64,000 nucleotides of DNA from Terriglobia bacterium (GCA_020073265.1 JAIQFN010000006.1:62001-126000); one strand, 5' to 3'; positions 9,031 through 18,686 are shown, counted from the first letter of the stretch. Made by a program: numbers and translations. Notes: generated from the sequence alone by a model not told the origin.

Positions 9031-10497
9031 TCAGAATTTGAACAGCAGCTCGACAAACCCGAAGTTGGCGTCTTCGCCATCCGGATAGATGGATTGCACC
9101 GCCAGTTTCCCGGCTGCGTGGCCGTAGTAGGCGCCGATCGAAAAATAGCGATTGAGGTTGAAATCTCCGCTGGCGTCGTACAGCGTAGCCAGACCGGATT
9201 GCCCGTTGGAGGCGCGCCCGGTGTATCCGAAGGTCCAGGGTTGAAAGGCTCCGCCGCCCGAATACCAGAGATCGTTTGAATTGGCCAGGCGCAGTGAGTG
9301 CACGTCGGTCCGGATGGTCAGTCGCTTGGAAGGCCTGAGCATGAGTTCGCCGAACACGTCCCGGTTGTTCATCATGTTGAAGAACGGAAACCTGGCATAG
9401 ACACGCGGAGTCGGCAGAACCTGGAAAAAGGTTCCATGTGTGGAATCGTTCGGATTCTTGTCGCCCGACCCGTAGTCGTAGCCGCCGCGAATCCACGGCT
9501 TGACGCGCGCAAGCACGGGAGGCTGCCAGCCCGTTTCGGCGGCGAAGGCGCCCGAGCGTTGCACGAGGCTGCCCCAGGTACCGGTCTGCAATGCGCCCCA
9601 GAAGAGGACGTCGAGGGCGCCCGCCGGCGTATCCACGGTGTGTAGAAAATGCCCGCCGTAGGTGCCGATGCTGATGTGTCCGCTATCGGCGCGGCGCAGC
9701 GCGAGCGGCCGGTTGTCGGTCTTCACGACGTTGTCGCGGTAGTCGCTGTAGCCGAGGCCGAACAGCCGCCATTCACTCGCGCGCTTGGTCCCGCCGATCT
9801 GCCCGGTCAGCGCACCGTAGAAGACGTTGATGTTAAGCTCGCCCCAGCCGTCCACTTGAAAGACGCCGCGCGTGGGACGGGCCGCGAGAAACGTGAAGTT
9901 CAATTTCCGTCCGTTCAGCACGTACTGCGCGCCATCGAAGCTGCGCCCGACGTCGGAAAACGCGAAGTTGCCGAGCAGCCGGTGGGCAATCCGGTCGCGC
10001 TTGAGGGCCGCCAGTGTCGCATTGGCCGGAGTGATTTCCGTGCCGTCGATAAACTCCATGCGGCCCAGCTTGAGCGACTGGCCATCCACGCCCCCTAAAC
10101 CTTTGAAGCGCACGAATCCTTGTTTCGCGAACGGTAGAGCGGCGTTGGTGTTGTTCTTGTTCGCGGCGAAGTAGCTGGCGCCGAATCCGAGCTGCCCCTG
10201 AGCGCCCGTAGCGATCGCGTCGCCGGGCAAGCCGAGGAGAAACGGAAGCGCGAACTCGAGCTGCCAGTCGTACTTCTTGGTCGATTGCGACAGGTTCAGA
10301 CGGAAAATCGATCCAGGGAAGGTGTAATCGTTGTTCGCGTTCCCTTGAAACCAGTCCCACGCCTCGATGCGGGTCCGGAGCGATCCTGACACCACCACGT
10401 CGCCGATCTTCAACTGGTCCGGCGAAGCTTGGGCGAAGAGCGACGCGTCGCTCAATGCCGCCAGGAGCGGAACCAGAAGGGCACACGGACGGTACAT
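9031..10497 (-). CDS. outer-membrane porin, alginate-export-like
   Basis: A 488-residue protein with a signal peptide (MYRPCALLVPLLAALSDASLFAQ) and alternating amphipathic beta-strand pattern ending in a terminal phenylalanine (VELLFKF), as expected for a BAM-assembled barrel. The order of segments (SLRTRIEAWDWF, GQSLKLGRMEFIDGTE, NGRKLNFTFLAARPTRGVF) matches the alginate_export family, which in practice includes porins for many small anions and sugars. The ATG at 10497 has GGGAG 8 bases upstream. It is transcribed divergently from the Mo-enzyme operon with 92 bases between the starts, so it may serve as an anion (for example nitrate/nitrite) porin; that is inference from position only. Confidence 0.75.
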   Translation of the reverse strand: MYRPCALLVPLLAALSDASLFAQASPDQLKIGDVVVSGSLRTRIEAWDWFQGNANNDYTFPGSIFRLNLSQSTKKYDWQLEFALPFLLGLPGDAIATGAQGQLGFGASYFAANKNNTNAALPFAKQGFVRFKGLGGVDGQSLKLGRMEFIDGTEITPANATLAALKRDRIAHRLLGNFAFSDVGRSFDGAQYVLNGRKLNFTFLAARPTRGVFQVDGWGELNINVFYGALTGQIGGTKRASEWRLFGLGYSDYRDNVVKTDNRPLALRRADSGHISIGTYGGHFLHTVDTPAGALDVLFWGALQTGTWGSLVQRSGAFAAETGWQPPVLARVKPWIRGGYDYGSGDKNPNDSTHGTFFQVLPTPRVYARFPFFNMMNNRDVFGELMLRPSKRLTIRTDVHSLRLANSNDLWYSGGGAFQPWTFGYTGRASNGQSGLATLYDASGDFNLNRYFSIGAYYGHAAGKLAVQSIYPDGEDANFGFVELLFKF

Positions 10498-10548
10498 GGC
10501 ACTTTCTCCCAACCAGTCGAGGCAATCGATGGGCCGCTTCCCGCAGCC

Positions 10549-10562
10549 GTGACTTTGGTCAC
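10549..10562. promoter_or_regulatory. dyad GTGAC-N4-GTCAC in a divergent promoter region
   Basis: A perfect 5-base dyad with a 4-base spacer lies in the 92-base gap between the divergent porin and the flavoprotein that starts the respiratory operon. It resembles a dimeric-regulator half-site pair (loosely FNR/CRP-like in size) but does not match either consensus. No confident -35/-10 pair was placed. Confidence 0.3.
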
Positions 10563-10589
10563 TGACCTGCGCTCGCAACGGAGCTAACT

Positions 10590-12482
10590 ATGGGTGTGAC
10601 CGCGATAGACGCAGTCCGTTACCAGGCCGTTTTGCCTGACGAGGACTACTGGCGCCGTCAAATCAAGTGCCAATATGCCTGCCCAGTCCACACGGATGCG
10701 CGCGGCTACGTGCGGGCTATCGCGCAGGGTGCGTACAATCGCGCATACCAGATCGCGCGCGGCCCGAACCCACTGGCCTCCATCTGCGGCCGGATTTGTG
10801 GGGCGCCGTGCGAAGTGGCGTGCCGGCGCGGATCCATCGACCAGCCGATCGCCATCCGGGGGCTCAAGCGCTTTGTCGCCGATCAGTTCGGGCGCGACCG
10901 GCGCTCGCCGTCCGATTTTCCGCCCGGTGACTGCGACGGCCTGGACGAGATGGTCAACCTGGCGCGCTTCCTGGCTTCGCGCGAGTACACAAAACCGACT
11001 GGCGACCCCATCGCCATCATCGGTTCCGGCCCGGCGGGCCTCGCGGCGGCGCACGACCTGGCTCTCATGGGCGTGCCTTCGGTCATCTTCGAATCCGAAG
11101 TCAAACCGGCTGGAATGCTCTACACCGGCGTTCCGGCGTACCGGCTGCCGCGCGATCTGATCGACGCCGAGATCGACCTGATTCGGGCGCTGGGCGTCGA
11201 GTTTCGCTGCGGCGTCAAGATCGGCCGCGACATGCAGTTCGACGACCTGCGCCGCGATTACCGCGCCGTGATTATAGCCGTGGGAGCCAAGCGCGCTCGC
11301 ATGCTGTCGTTGCCCGGCGCCGACGCCGAAGGCATTTTCGGCGGCGTCGATTTTCTGCGCGCCGTCGCGCTCGGCGAACAGGTGCCCATCGGACGCCGTG
11401 TGATCGTGATTGGAGGCGGCAACGTCGCTTACGATGTCTCGCGCTCGGCGGTTCGTTATCTGATGAGCGAGCAGCGCGAGCCGGAACGCGTGGTGGAGTG
11501 GCAGATCGAGGCCGACATTTCCCGCGTCGCGGCGCGACAGCCCGCGGTGAACGAAGTCCACCTGGTGTGCCTGGAATCGCGCGCGGAAATGCCCGCGGAC
11601 GAAGTGGAGATTCACGAGGGCGAGGAAGAGGGGATTTTTCGGCACAATAGCCTCGGCCCCAAGGAGTTTCTGTACTCGGATTCCAGCGGACGGCGGCGCG
11701 TCACCGGAGTTCGATTCCGGCGCGTGCTCTCGGTGTTTGACGAAAACCGCCGCTTCCGGCCGGTCTACGACGAAAACGAAACCGTCGACCTGGAAGCCGA
11801 CACGGTGCTGCTCTCGGTGGGTCAGTCGCCGGACGTGAGTTTTCTCGGTCCCGACGTGAATTGGCAGGTGAATCCCGAGACCGGCGAGATCGGCCTGGCG
11901 GGCGTGTTCGCGGCGGGCGACGTCGCTTACGGCGCGCGCTTGATGATCGATGCCATCGCTAGCGGCAAGAAAGCGGCCCGCGAGGTCTACCGCTTCCTCA
12001 CCGGCCGCCAGATCCAGCCCCGCGAAACGCAGTTGCATTTCGAAATCGAAGACTACCACCGGGAACAGGGCTACGAGAGCCGCCGCAGGTTGACGATTCC
12101 AATCGCGCCGGTTCACGAGCGTCTCGCGGATCCGCAACGGCTGGTGGAAACCGGCTACACGGAAACGCAGGCGGTGTCGGAGGCCGGCCGTTGCCTGGAC
12201 TGCGGCGTCAACACCATCTTCGACGGTGAGAAGTGTATTCTCTGCGGCGGATGCGTGGACGTTTGCCCGACGCTCTGCCTGAAGCTGGTGGGGCTCGATC
12301 AATTGGCGCCCTCCGAAGAGCTCGGCACGCTGGCAGAAATGTACGGCGCCGCGCCGGAGTGGTCGGCCATTCTCAAGGACGAAGAGCGCTGCATCCGTTG
12401 TGCATTGTGCGCGCAACGCTGCCCGACGCATGCGATCACGATGGAACGATTTCAATTCACCCAGGAGTGGAGTTATGCATGA
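10590..12482 (+). CDS. GltD-like NAD(P)H/FAD oxidoreductase with C-terminal 2[4Fe-4S]
   Basis: A 630-residue soluble flavoprotein. Domains in order: an N-terminal Cys-rich helical domain (C27, C31, C66, C70, C74, C78) as in the glutamate synthase small subunit; an FAD dinucleotide fold with GSGPAG at about 145-150; an NAD(P) fold with GGGNVAYD near 275; a closing FAD motif GVFAAGDVAYG near 445; and a ferredoxin domain with CILCGGCVDVCP (from about 549) and CIRCALCAQRCP (from about 601). It starts after GGAG and overlaps the Rieske gene by 8 bases, so it belongs to the Rieske/cytochrome b operon and probably links that complex to NAD(P)H or ferredoxin. Glutamate synthase activity is unlikely, as no large subunit is present. 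Confidence 0.85.
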   Translation: MGVTAIDAVRYQAVLPDEDYWRRQIKCQYACPVHTDARGYVRAIAQGAYNRAYQIARGPNPLASICGRICGAPCEVACRRGSIDQPIAIRGLKRFVADQFGRDRRSPSDFPPGDCDGLDEMVNLARFLASREYTKPTGDPIAIIGSGPAGLAAAHDLALMGVPSVIFESEVKPAGMLYTGVPAYRLPRDLIDAEIDLIRALGVEFRCGVKIGRDMQFDDLRRDYRAVIIAVGAKRARMLSLPGADAEGIFGGVDFLRAVALGEQVPIGRRVIVIGGGNVAYDVSRSAVRYLMSEQREPERVVEWQIEADISRVAARQPAVNEVHLVCLESRAEMPADEVEIHEGEEEGIFRHNSLGPKEFLYSDSSGRRRVTGVRFRRVLSVFDENRRFRPVYDENETVDLEADTVLLSVGQSPDVSFLGPDVNWQVNPETGEIGLAGVFAAGDVAYGARLMIDAIASGKKAAREVYRFLTGRQIQPRETQLHFEIEDYHREQGYESRRRLTIPIAPVHERLADPQRLVETGYTETQAVSEAGRCLDCGVNTIFDGEKCILCGGCVDVCPTLCLKLVGLDQLAPSEELGTLAEMYGAAPEWSAILKDEERCIRCALCAQRCPTHAITMERFQFTQEWSYA

Positions 12483-12933
12483 AGAACCATCCCGCCGCCG
12501 CGACTTTCTCGGCTTGGCCGCCATCTGGAGCTCGGCGCTAGCGATGGGCGCGGCCATAGCCGGCATGTTGCGCCTGCCCAAGCCGGCCGTGCTGCCCGGG
12601 CCTTTGCGCGTTTTCAAACTCGGCGATCCGGCCCAGTTCGCCGTCGGCTCGGTCACCAAGCTCGAGGCCGCCAACCTGCTTCTGTTCCGCGATGAGAAAG
12701 GATTCCACGCCATCTCGTCGGTGTGCACGCACCTGGGCTGCATCGTCGCCCACAACGAAGGAGAAGGTTTCGCCTGCCCCTGCCACGGCTCGCGCTACAA
12801 CGAGGACGGCGCGGTGATCGCAGGCCCGGCGCCCACCGGACTGCCCTGGCTTGAAATCTCGCTCTCGCCCGACGGCCAACTGGAAGTCAACGCCGAGTCC
12901 CAGGTGAACCGCGGGACCATCTTCAGAGCCTGA
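12475..12933 (+). CDS. Rieske [2Fe-2S] protein
   Basis: A 152-residue Rieske subunit with an N-terminal twin-arginine-type membrane anchor (SRRRDFLGLAAIW, hydrophobic to about residue 32). The cluster-binding motifs are C84-T-H86-L-G-C89 and C101-P-C103-H104-GS, so all four ligands and both disulfide cysteines are present. The ATG at 12475 has AGGAG 7 bases upstream and overlaps the end of the flavoprotein gene. It sits immediately before cytochrome b and would oxidise quinol at the positive side of the membrane and pass electrons to a c-type cytochrome. Confidence 0.93.
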   Translation: MHEEPSRRRDFLGLAAIWSSALAMGAAIAGMLRLPKPAVLPGPLRVFKLGDPAQFAVGSVTKLEAANLLLFRDEKGFHAISSVCTHLGCIVAHNEGEGFACPCHGSRYNEDGAVIAGPAPTGLPWLEISLSPDGQLEVNAESQVNRGTIFRA

Positions 12934-12937
12934 CATT

Positions 12938-14467
12938 ATGACGTCCGCACAGGAGTTCTTGAAAAATCTGAAGGAGACGCCGCGAAACCTGCGCGAGTCG
13001 ATGCTGCGCGTCGGCCACGCGCCCGAGACCGATCGCGAGCGCTCCCAGAGCACCTTCCACAATCTGTTTCTGCATCTGCAGAGCGTGCGCACGCACCGGG
13101 CGTCGCTGCGCTTCAGCTATACCTTCGGACTCGGACTGATTCTCACCGCCTCGTTCGCGGTCCTCACGGTGACGGGCATCCTGCTGATGGTTTACTACAA
13201 GCCGTCCACGGATCTTGCCTACCAATCCTTGAAAGACATCCACTACGTGGTGCCGGCCGGCCGATTCATCCGCAACATTCACCGCTGGGCGGCGCATTTG
13301 ATGGCGGCGGCCGTGTTCCTGCACATGGCCCGCGTGTTTTACACCGGGTCCTACAAGCATCCGCGCGAATTCAACTGGCTGGTCGGCCTGGCGCTGCTGG
13401 TGATGACGCTGGGTCTCAGTTTTACCGGCTACTTGCTGCCCTGGGATCAGCTGGCCTACTGGGCCATCACCATCGGCGCCAACATCGCCAACTCGCCGCG
13501 CGAAGTGACCGACGCGTTAGGCATCACCAAGTGGTTCGATGTCGGCGGATTCCAAAAGCAGCTCCTACTGGGAGCCAACTACGTCGGCCAGGAAGCTCTC
13601 ATCCGCTTCTACGTGTTGCATGTCGCCGTGCTGCCGCTGGCCATCACGGCCTTCATGGGCATCCATTTCTGGCGGGTGCGCAAGGACGGCGGATTGTCGC
13701 GCGACGTGACGGCGCCGGCGGTTCCCGCACAAATCGCGGGCCGCGACCTCAACGTCTTCGCGCCCACCAAGACGTACGGCCTGATGGCGGTGGTGCGCGG
13801 GCGCACTCCCGTAGTGGGCCGAGCGCCGGAAGGCAGCGTGCCAAGCTGGCCGCATCTGCTGTGGGCCGAAATGGCCGCGCTCATGTTCACGGTGGCGCTC
13901 ACGCTGGTGCTGGGCTACTTCTCCGACGCACCGCTCAAGGAAATGGCCAACCCCGCCATTCCCGAAAATCCCGCCAAGGCGCCGTGGTATTTTCTGGGGC
14001 TGCAGGAGCTGGTCAGCTACTCCGCTTTCATGGGCGGCGTGGGAATTCCCAGCATCGTGCTCATCGGTCTGGGCCTGATTCCTTATCTCGACCGCGATCC
14101 GCGCGGCGTCGGCAAATGGTTCGGCGGCCCGGAGGGGCGTGGCGTGTTCTGGCGATCGCTGCTGTTCGGCCTGCTCAGCGTGCTCGCTCTGCTGACGTTC
14201 ACCGTCAACTTTGGCTGGCTGCGATCGTGGTTCCCGCAGATCCCCCAGCTTTTCATCATCGCGCTCAATCCCGGCACGGTGATTGTCGCGGTCTACATGG
14301 CGTGGTCGCTGTGGGTGTTGCGACGCAGCCAGTCAGTTCGCATGTCCGCGGTCGCGCTGTTCACCTGCTTCCTGGCCGGATTCGTGGTCTTGACCGCCAT
14401 GGGCAGCATTTTCCGGGGACCCAACTGGCACTTCTACTGGTGGCCCAGTCAGTGGCCGGTGCATTAG
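12938..14467 (+). CDS. cytochrome b (fused b6 plus subunit-IV type)
   Basis: A 509-residue membrane cytochrome b. The N-terminal haem-binding four-helix part has ligand pairs H115/H129 and H228/H243; the second pair is separated by 14 residues, as in b6f-type rather than mitochondrial-type cytochrome b. A C-terminal part with further helices follows, containing APWYFLGLQELVSY in place of the canonical PEWY quinol-site motif. Fused b6/IV and a hydrophilic N-terminal extension of about 55 residues are seen. It starts 4 bases after the Rieske stop. Together with the Rieske protein and the next cytochrome c it forms a quinol-oxidising module. Confidence 0.92.
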   Translation: MTSAQEFLKNLKETPRNLRESMLRVGHAPETDRERSQSTFHNLFLHLQSVRTHRASLRFSYTFGLGLILTASFAVLTVTGILLMVYYKPSTDLAYQSLKDIHYVVPAGRFIRNIHRWAAHLMAAAVFLHMARVFYTGSYKHPREFNWLVGLALLVMTLGLSFTGYLLPWDQLAYWAITIGANIANSPREVTDALGITKWFDVGGFQKQLLLGANYVGQEALIRFYVLHVAVLPLAITAFMGIHFWRVRKDGGLSRDVTAPAVPAQIAGRDLNVFAPTKTYGLMAVVRGRTPVVGRAPEGSVPSWPHLLWAEMAALMFTVALTLVLGYFSDAPLKEMANPAIPENPAKAPWYFLGLQELVSYSAFMGGVGIPSIVLIGLGLIPYLDRDPRGVGKWFGGPEGRGVFWRSLLFGLLSVLALLTFTVNFGWLRSWFPQIPQLFIIALNPGTVIVAVYMAWSLWVLRRSQSVRMSAVALFTCFLAGFVVLTAMGSIFRGPNWHFYWWPSQWPVH

Positions 14468-14476
14468 GAGCTTTGG

Positions 14477-15925
14477 ATGAAACCGTCCTCCGATCCATCC
14501 CGAACCTACAAATGGGCCACGCTGGTTTGCGCTGTGGTGGCCGTGGGCTTTCTGTTCGCCGCGGCAGTGCGCGAGAACATCTCAGCGGACTGGCGCCGAT
14601 ACCAGGCCAACTACAAAAAGATTCTGCTGGCGAAGGCTACCGACGACACCGCGCGCCGCACGGCCGAGCGCTTCCCCATCGAGATCCGCCAGGTCACCGT
14701 CCCAACGCTGGGCGCGGTGGACCGTTGCGTGAGCTGCCACAACGGGATCGACGATCCGCGCATGGCCTCCGAGGCGAATCCTTACAAGACTCATCCCAAG
14801 GGCTTGCTCAAAATTCATCCAGTCGAGCGATTCGGCTGCACCGTGTGCCATCAGGGACAGGGCGCAGCGCTCAATTTCCAGGAAGCCAAGGCAGAGGATT
14901 ACTTCTGGGATTACCCGCTGCTGCCGGCGTCGCTCACCGAGGCAACCTGCAACTCCTGTCACGATCCGGACGCGCTGCCTCCGGGCGCTGCCGCTAAATT
15001 GGTCCGCGGCAAGAAGCTCTACTTCGAGAAAGGCTGCGCCAGTTGCCACAAGCTGGACGGCAAGGGTGGATCGCTCGGGCCCGCGCTGGATAACGTCGGC
15101 CTCAAGACCAAGCACCAGTTCATGCGCGCGCAGCTACAAGGTTCGCAGACCGTGTGGAACTGGATGGCGGAGCATTTCCGCGATCCCGCCAAGATCGTGC
15201 CGGCCAGCTTGATGCCCGCTCCGGCGTTGACCGAACTCGACACCCAGGCGCTGACCGTTTACATGCTCTCGCTCCGGCAACGCGAGATACCGTCCGAATA
15301 TCTGGCGCGCGACAAGATCGAAGAAAAGTACGCCCGCCTGCATCCCGGCGAGCCGGATGGCAAGACGCTGTACCAGCAGTATTGCGCCTCCTGCCACGAC
15401 ACCGGATTGTTCACGCGCTGGGACAAGAAATTCGGACGATTTGTTCCTGGCATCCGGAACTCAGCGTTTCTCAAAACAGAAGAGGATGAATGCCTGCTGG
15501 AGACGGTCCGCGAAGGCCGCCCCGGCACGCGCATGCCCGGCTGGGGACCCAAAGCTGGTGGCTTGACCGAAAAGGAATTGAGCGCCGTGCTCGGCTACCT
15601 GCGCACCAGCGCGCCGTTCCAGGATCTGCCGCCGGCCCCCGAGCGCGGTTCCGCCGAGCGCGGCAAGGTTCTGTTCAACCACGAATGCGCGGGCTGCCAC
15701 GGCACGGACGGCAAGGGACTGATCGCCCCGGCCTTGGCGAATCCCGTGTTCCAAAAGGCCGCCTCGGACGCTTTTATCGCGCAGACCATCCGGCTGGGAC
15801 GCGAAAACACTCCTATGCCAGCGTTCGGGCGCGCCGGCATCAGCGAGCAGGAGATCGGCGACGTGCTGGCCTATCTTCGCCAGTGGGAACCCAAAGGGCC
15901 GCCGGCGCAGCGAGCAGGGAGATGA
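14477..15925 (+). CDS. membrane-anchored hexahaem cytochrome c
   Basis: A 482-residue protein with a single N-terminal membrane anchor (about residues 11-33) and six CxxCH motifs: CVSCH, CTVCH, CNSCH, CASCH, CASCH and CAGCH. The last three lie in class-I-like domains (for example CASCHKLDGKGG and CAGCHGTDGKGL with downstream Met-containing segments). It lies 9 bases after cytochrome b and 4 bases before the Mo subunit, so it probably carries electrons between the Rieske/b module and the NarGH-like enzyme on the periplasmic side. It is larger than cytochrome c1 or f, a feature seen in some bacterial and anammox Rieske/b complexes. Confidence 0.9.
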   Translation: MKPSSDPSRTYKWATLVCAVVAVGFLFAAAVRENISADWRRYQANYKKILLAKATDDTARRTAERFPIEIRQVTVPTLGAVDRCVSCHNGIDDPRMASEANPYKTHPKGLLKIHPVERFGCTVCHQGQGAALNFQEAKAEDYFWDYPLLPASLTEATCNSCHDPDALPPGAAAKLVRGKKLYFEKGCASCHKLDGKGGSLGPALDNVGLKTKHQFMRAQLQGSQTVWNWMAEHFRDPAKIVPASLMPAPALTELDTQALTVYMLSLRQREIPSEYLARDKIEEKYARLHPGEPDGKTLYQQYCASCHDTGLFTRWDKKFGRFVPGIRNSAFLKTEEDECLLETVREGRPGTRMPGWGPKAGGLTEKELSAVLGYLRTSAPFQDLPPAPERGSAERGKVLFNHECAGCHGTDGKGLIAPALANPVFQKAASDAFIAQTIRLGRENTPMPAFGRAGISEQEIGDVLAYLRQWEPKGPPAQRAGR

Positions 15926-15929
15926 TGGA

Positions 15930-18683
15930 ATGAACAACCGACGCGATTTCTTGAAAATGGCCGGCTTGGCCGCGCTCGGGGCCTCGATCCCCGGCTGCCG
16001 CAAGGGCGAGAAGCCGGTGCTCGAAAGCTTCGTCTCCAATCCCGATCCGCTGCACGCCTATCCGTATCGTTCCTGGGAGGACCTGTACCGCAAGCAGTGG
16101 ACCTGGGACAAAGTAGTGCGCTCCACTCATTCGGCCAACTGCACCGGCTCGTGCAGTTGGAACGTCTACGTGCGCGACGGCATCATGATCCGCGAGGAGC
16201 AGGCCGCCGATTATCCGCCCATCTCCGCCGAACTGCCCGATTACAATCCCCGCGGCTGCCAAAAGGGCGCCTGCTTCACCGAGTATGTCTATGGACCACA
16301 GCGGCTGCGTTCACCGTTGATCCGGGTGGGCGAGCGCGGCGAGGGCAAATGGCGCAAGGCCAGTTGGGACGAGGCGCTCACTCTCATCGCCGGCAAGCTG
16401 CTGGACAACATCCACAACTACGGCCCCGATACCAATACCTACTTCAGCGTGATTCCGGCCATGAGCCCGGTGTCGTTCTCCGCCGGATCGCGGTTCGCGC
16501 ACTACACCGGCGGGGTGTTCTGCTCGTTCTACGACTGGTACTGCGACCTGCCGCCCGGCGAGCCGCTCACCTGGGGAGTGCAAACCGAGTCCTGCGAGTG
16601 CGCGGACTGGTTCAACTCCAAGTACATCGTGCTGTGGGGCAGCAACATTTCCCAGACCCGCATCCCGGATGCCCACTTCGCCTATGAGGCGCGCTACAAC
16701 GGCGCCAAGCTGGTGGGAATCTCGCCGGATTTCAACTCCAGCATGGTCCACATGGATCTGCATTTGTCCATTCAGCCGGGCACGGACGCCGCGCTGGCGC
16801 AGGGCGTGGCGAAGTACATCATCGACAACCGGCTGTACGACGAACCCTACATCAAGGAGCAGACCGATCTGCCGTTGCTGGTGGACAAGCGCACCGGCCG
16901 CTTCGTTCGCCCCGAGGGCCACTCCGACATATTTCTCTTTCACGACGGCAAGACTGGCGCGCGCAAGGAAGCGCCTGGCTCCATGGGGTCCAAGGAGAAA
17001 ACCATCGCGCTGGCCGGCGCGGATCCCGATCTGCACTACACCGACGGCGACGTGACCACGGTGTTCGAGCTGCTTCGGAAAAAGCTCGAGCCTTACACCC
17101 TGGAAGCCGTCGCGAAGATCACCGGTCTCAATCTCAACGACATCCGCCGTTTCGCCCACGAACTGGGAACGCGCAAGCCGGCCATGATCATCCATGGCGC
17201 CGGGCTGAATCACTGGTTCCACAATGACTTGGTGAATCGCTCGCTTATCCTGCTGGTGGCGTTGACGGGCAACGTCGGCAAGAACGGCGGCGGGTTCAAT
17301 CACTATGTGGGGCAGGAGCGCGTCTGGCCGGAGCGCGGCTTCCGAGCGTACTCGTTTCCGGAAGGCGCCAAGAAGCAGCGTATGCAAAACATGACGCTGT
17401 GGACCTACATGCACTCCTCCAACAAAGATCATCACCTGTATAACGGCAAGCCGGTGGAGTGGTACATCGAGGAGAGCATCAAGAACGGCTGGATGCCGCT
17501 GTATCCGAAAAAGCGCGACCAGAAACCGCGCGCGCTGATCGTATGGCGCGCCAACTATCTCAACCAGGCCAAGGGCAACGAGCACATCCTGCGATCGCTG
17601 TGGAAAGACCTGGACCTCATCGTGGATATCAACTACCGCATGGACACCACGGCGCTGTACTCCGACGTGGTGCTGCCGGCCGCCACCTACTACGAAAAGT
17701 CGGACATCAACACCACCGACTGCCATAGCTACATTCACCCCTTCAACAAAGTCCTGGACCCGCTGTACGACTCGAAATCGGACTGGGAGATTTTCCGCGA
17801 GCTGGCCAGGAAATTTTCAGAATTGGCGGGCGAACACAATCTCGCGCACTTCAAGGACGAGCAACTCGGCTGGGACCGCGACTTCACCAAGACCTACGAC
17901 CTATGGTCCGGCAACGGAAAATTCCAGTCGCCCGAGGATGCGGCGAACTTCATCATGTCCAGTTCGCCGGAGACCGCCGGCCTCACCTTCGAGCAACTCA
18001 AGGAGCACCCGTATCGTTTCCGCAAGATCGATGAAGAGGCCTGGAACAGCGACATCAAGGACGGCGTCGCCTACACGCCCTTCCAACATCAGCTCGAGCG
18101 TAAGCGGCCCTGGCGCACCCTCACCGGACGCCAGCAGTTCTACATCGACCATCCCTGGTTTCTCGACCTGGACGAACAACTGCCTACCTACAAAGAACCG
18201 CTGGGCGAGAGCGCCAAGTATCCGTTCTTCTGGAACACGCCGCACGGCCGCTGGTCCATCCATTCCACCTGGCGCGACGCGCGCTATCAACTGCGCCTGC
18301 AGCGCGGCATCCCCATCGTGTACATGCATCCGGAGGACGCGCGCGAGCGGGGCATCCAGGACAACGACTGGGTGAAGGTCTTCAACGACAACGGAGCCTT
18401 CGTCACCAAGGTCCAGATTCTTCCCGGCGAGAAACGGAAGCGGCTGACCATGTATCACGGCTGGGAGCGCTACCTCGGGTTCCTCGAGGGCGGCTGGCAG
18501 TCGCCCACCTATATCAAGATCAAGCCCACGCAACTGGTGGGCGGCTACGGCCACGTCAATTTCCGGCTCAACTACTGGGGGCCGACCGGCAACAATCGCG
18601 ACCTTCGCGTCGACATCGTGAAATACACGCCCACGCCGGCGGATCTGCGCGTGATCCACCGCAACGGGAAGGAAAGGACCTAG
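15930..18683 (+). CDS. NarG-like molybdopterin oxidoreductase (type II, Tat-exported)
   Basis: A 917-residue catalytic subunit of the DMSO-reductase family. The twin-arginine signal NRRDFLKMAGLAAL at the N-terminus puts it on the periplasmic side. The [4Fe-4S] site is H67-x3-C71-x3-C75 and C110, with the His that marks type II (NarG-like) enzymes and the same His-Cys spacing as E. coli NarG. D202 in SFYDWYCDLPPG corresponds to the Mo-ligand Asp of NarG. It is much shorter than cytoplasmic NarG (about 1240). Close relatives by motif are periplasmic nitrate reductases, nitrite oxidoreductases and selenate/chlorate-type enzymes. Substrate is inferred as nitrate/nitrite but not proven. Confidence 0.88.
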   Translation: MNNRRDFLKMAGLAALGASIPGCRKGEKPVLESFVSNPDPLHAYPYRSWEDLYRKQWTWDKVVRSTHSANCTGSCSWNVYVRDGIMIREEQAADYPPISAELPDYNPRGCQKGACFTEYVYGPQRLRSPLIRVGERGEGKWRKASWDEALTLIAGKLLDNIHNYGPDTNTYFSVIPAMSPVSFSAGSRFAHYTGGVFCSFYDWYCDLPPGEPLTWGVQTESCECADWFNSKYIVLWGSNISQTRIPDAHFAYEARYNGAKLVGISPDFNSSMVHMDLHLSIQPGTDAALAQGVAKYIIDNRLYDEPYIKEQTDLPLLVDKRTGRFVRPEGHSDIFLFHDGKTGARKEAPGSMGSKEKTIALAGADPDLHYTDGDVTTVFELLRKKLEPYTLEAVAKITGLNLNDIRRFAHELGTRKPAMIIHGAGLNHWFHNDLVNRSLILLVALTGNVGKNGGGFNHYVGQERVWPERGFRAYSFPEGAKKQRMQNMTLWTYMHSSNKDHHLYNGKPVEWYIEESIKNGWMPLYPKKRDQKPRALIVWRANYLNQAKGNEHILRSLWKDLDLIVDINYRMDTTALYSDVVLPAATYYEKSDINTTDCHSYIHPFNKVLDPLYDSKSDWEIFRELARKFSELAGEHNLAHFKDEQLGWDRDFTKTYDLWSGNGKFQSPEDAANFIMSSSPETAGLTFEQLKEHPYRFRKIDEEAWNSDIKDGVAYTPFQHQLERKRPWRTLTGRQQFYIDHPWFLDLDEQLPTYKEPLGESAKYPFFWNTPHGRWSIHSTWRDARYQLRLQRGIPIVYMHPEDARERGIQDNDWVKVFNDNGAFVTKVQILPGEKRKRLTMYHGWERYLGFLEGGWQSPTYIKIKPTQLVGGYGHVNFRLNYWGPTGNNRDLRVDIVKYTPTPADLRVIHRNGKERT

Positions 18684-18686
18684 GCC

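Noticed and set aside
10549-10562. FNR or NarL-type site upstream of the Mo-enzyme operon
   Set aside because: The dyad matches neither TTGAT-N4-ATCAA nor the NarL heptamer, so no named regulator is assigned.
10584-12755. 723-codon minus-strand ORF opposite the flavoprotein and Rieske genes
   Set aside because: It runs antisense to two genes with intact cofactor motifs and shows no recognisable domain.
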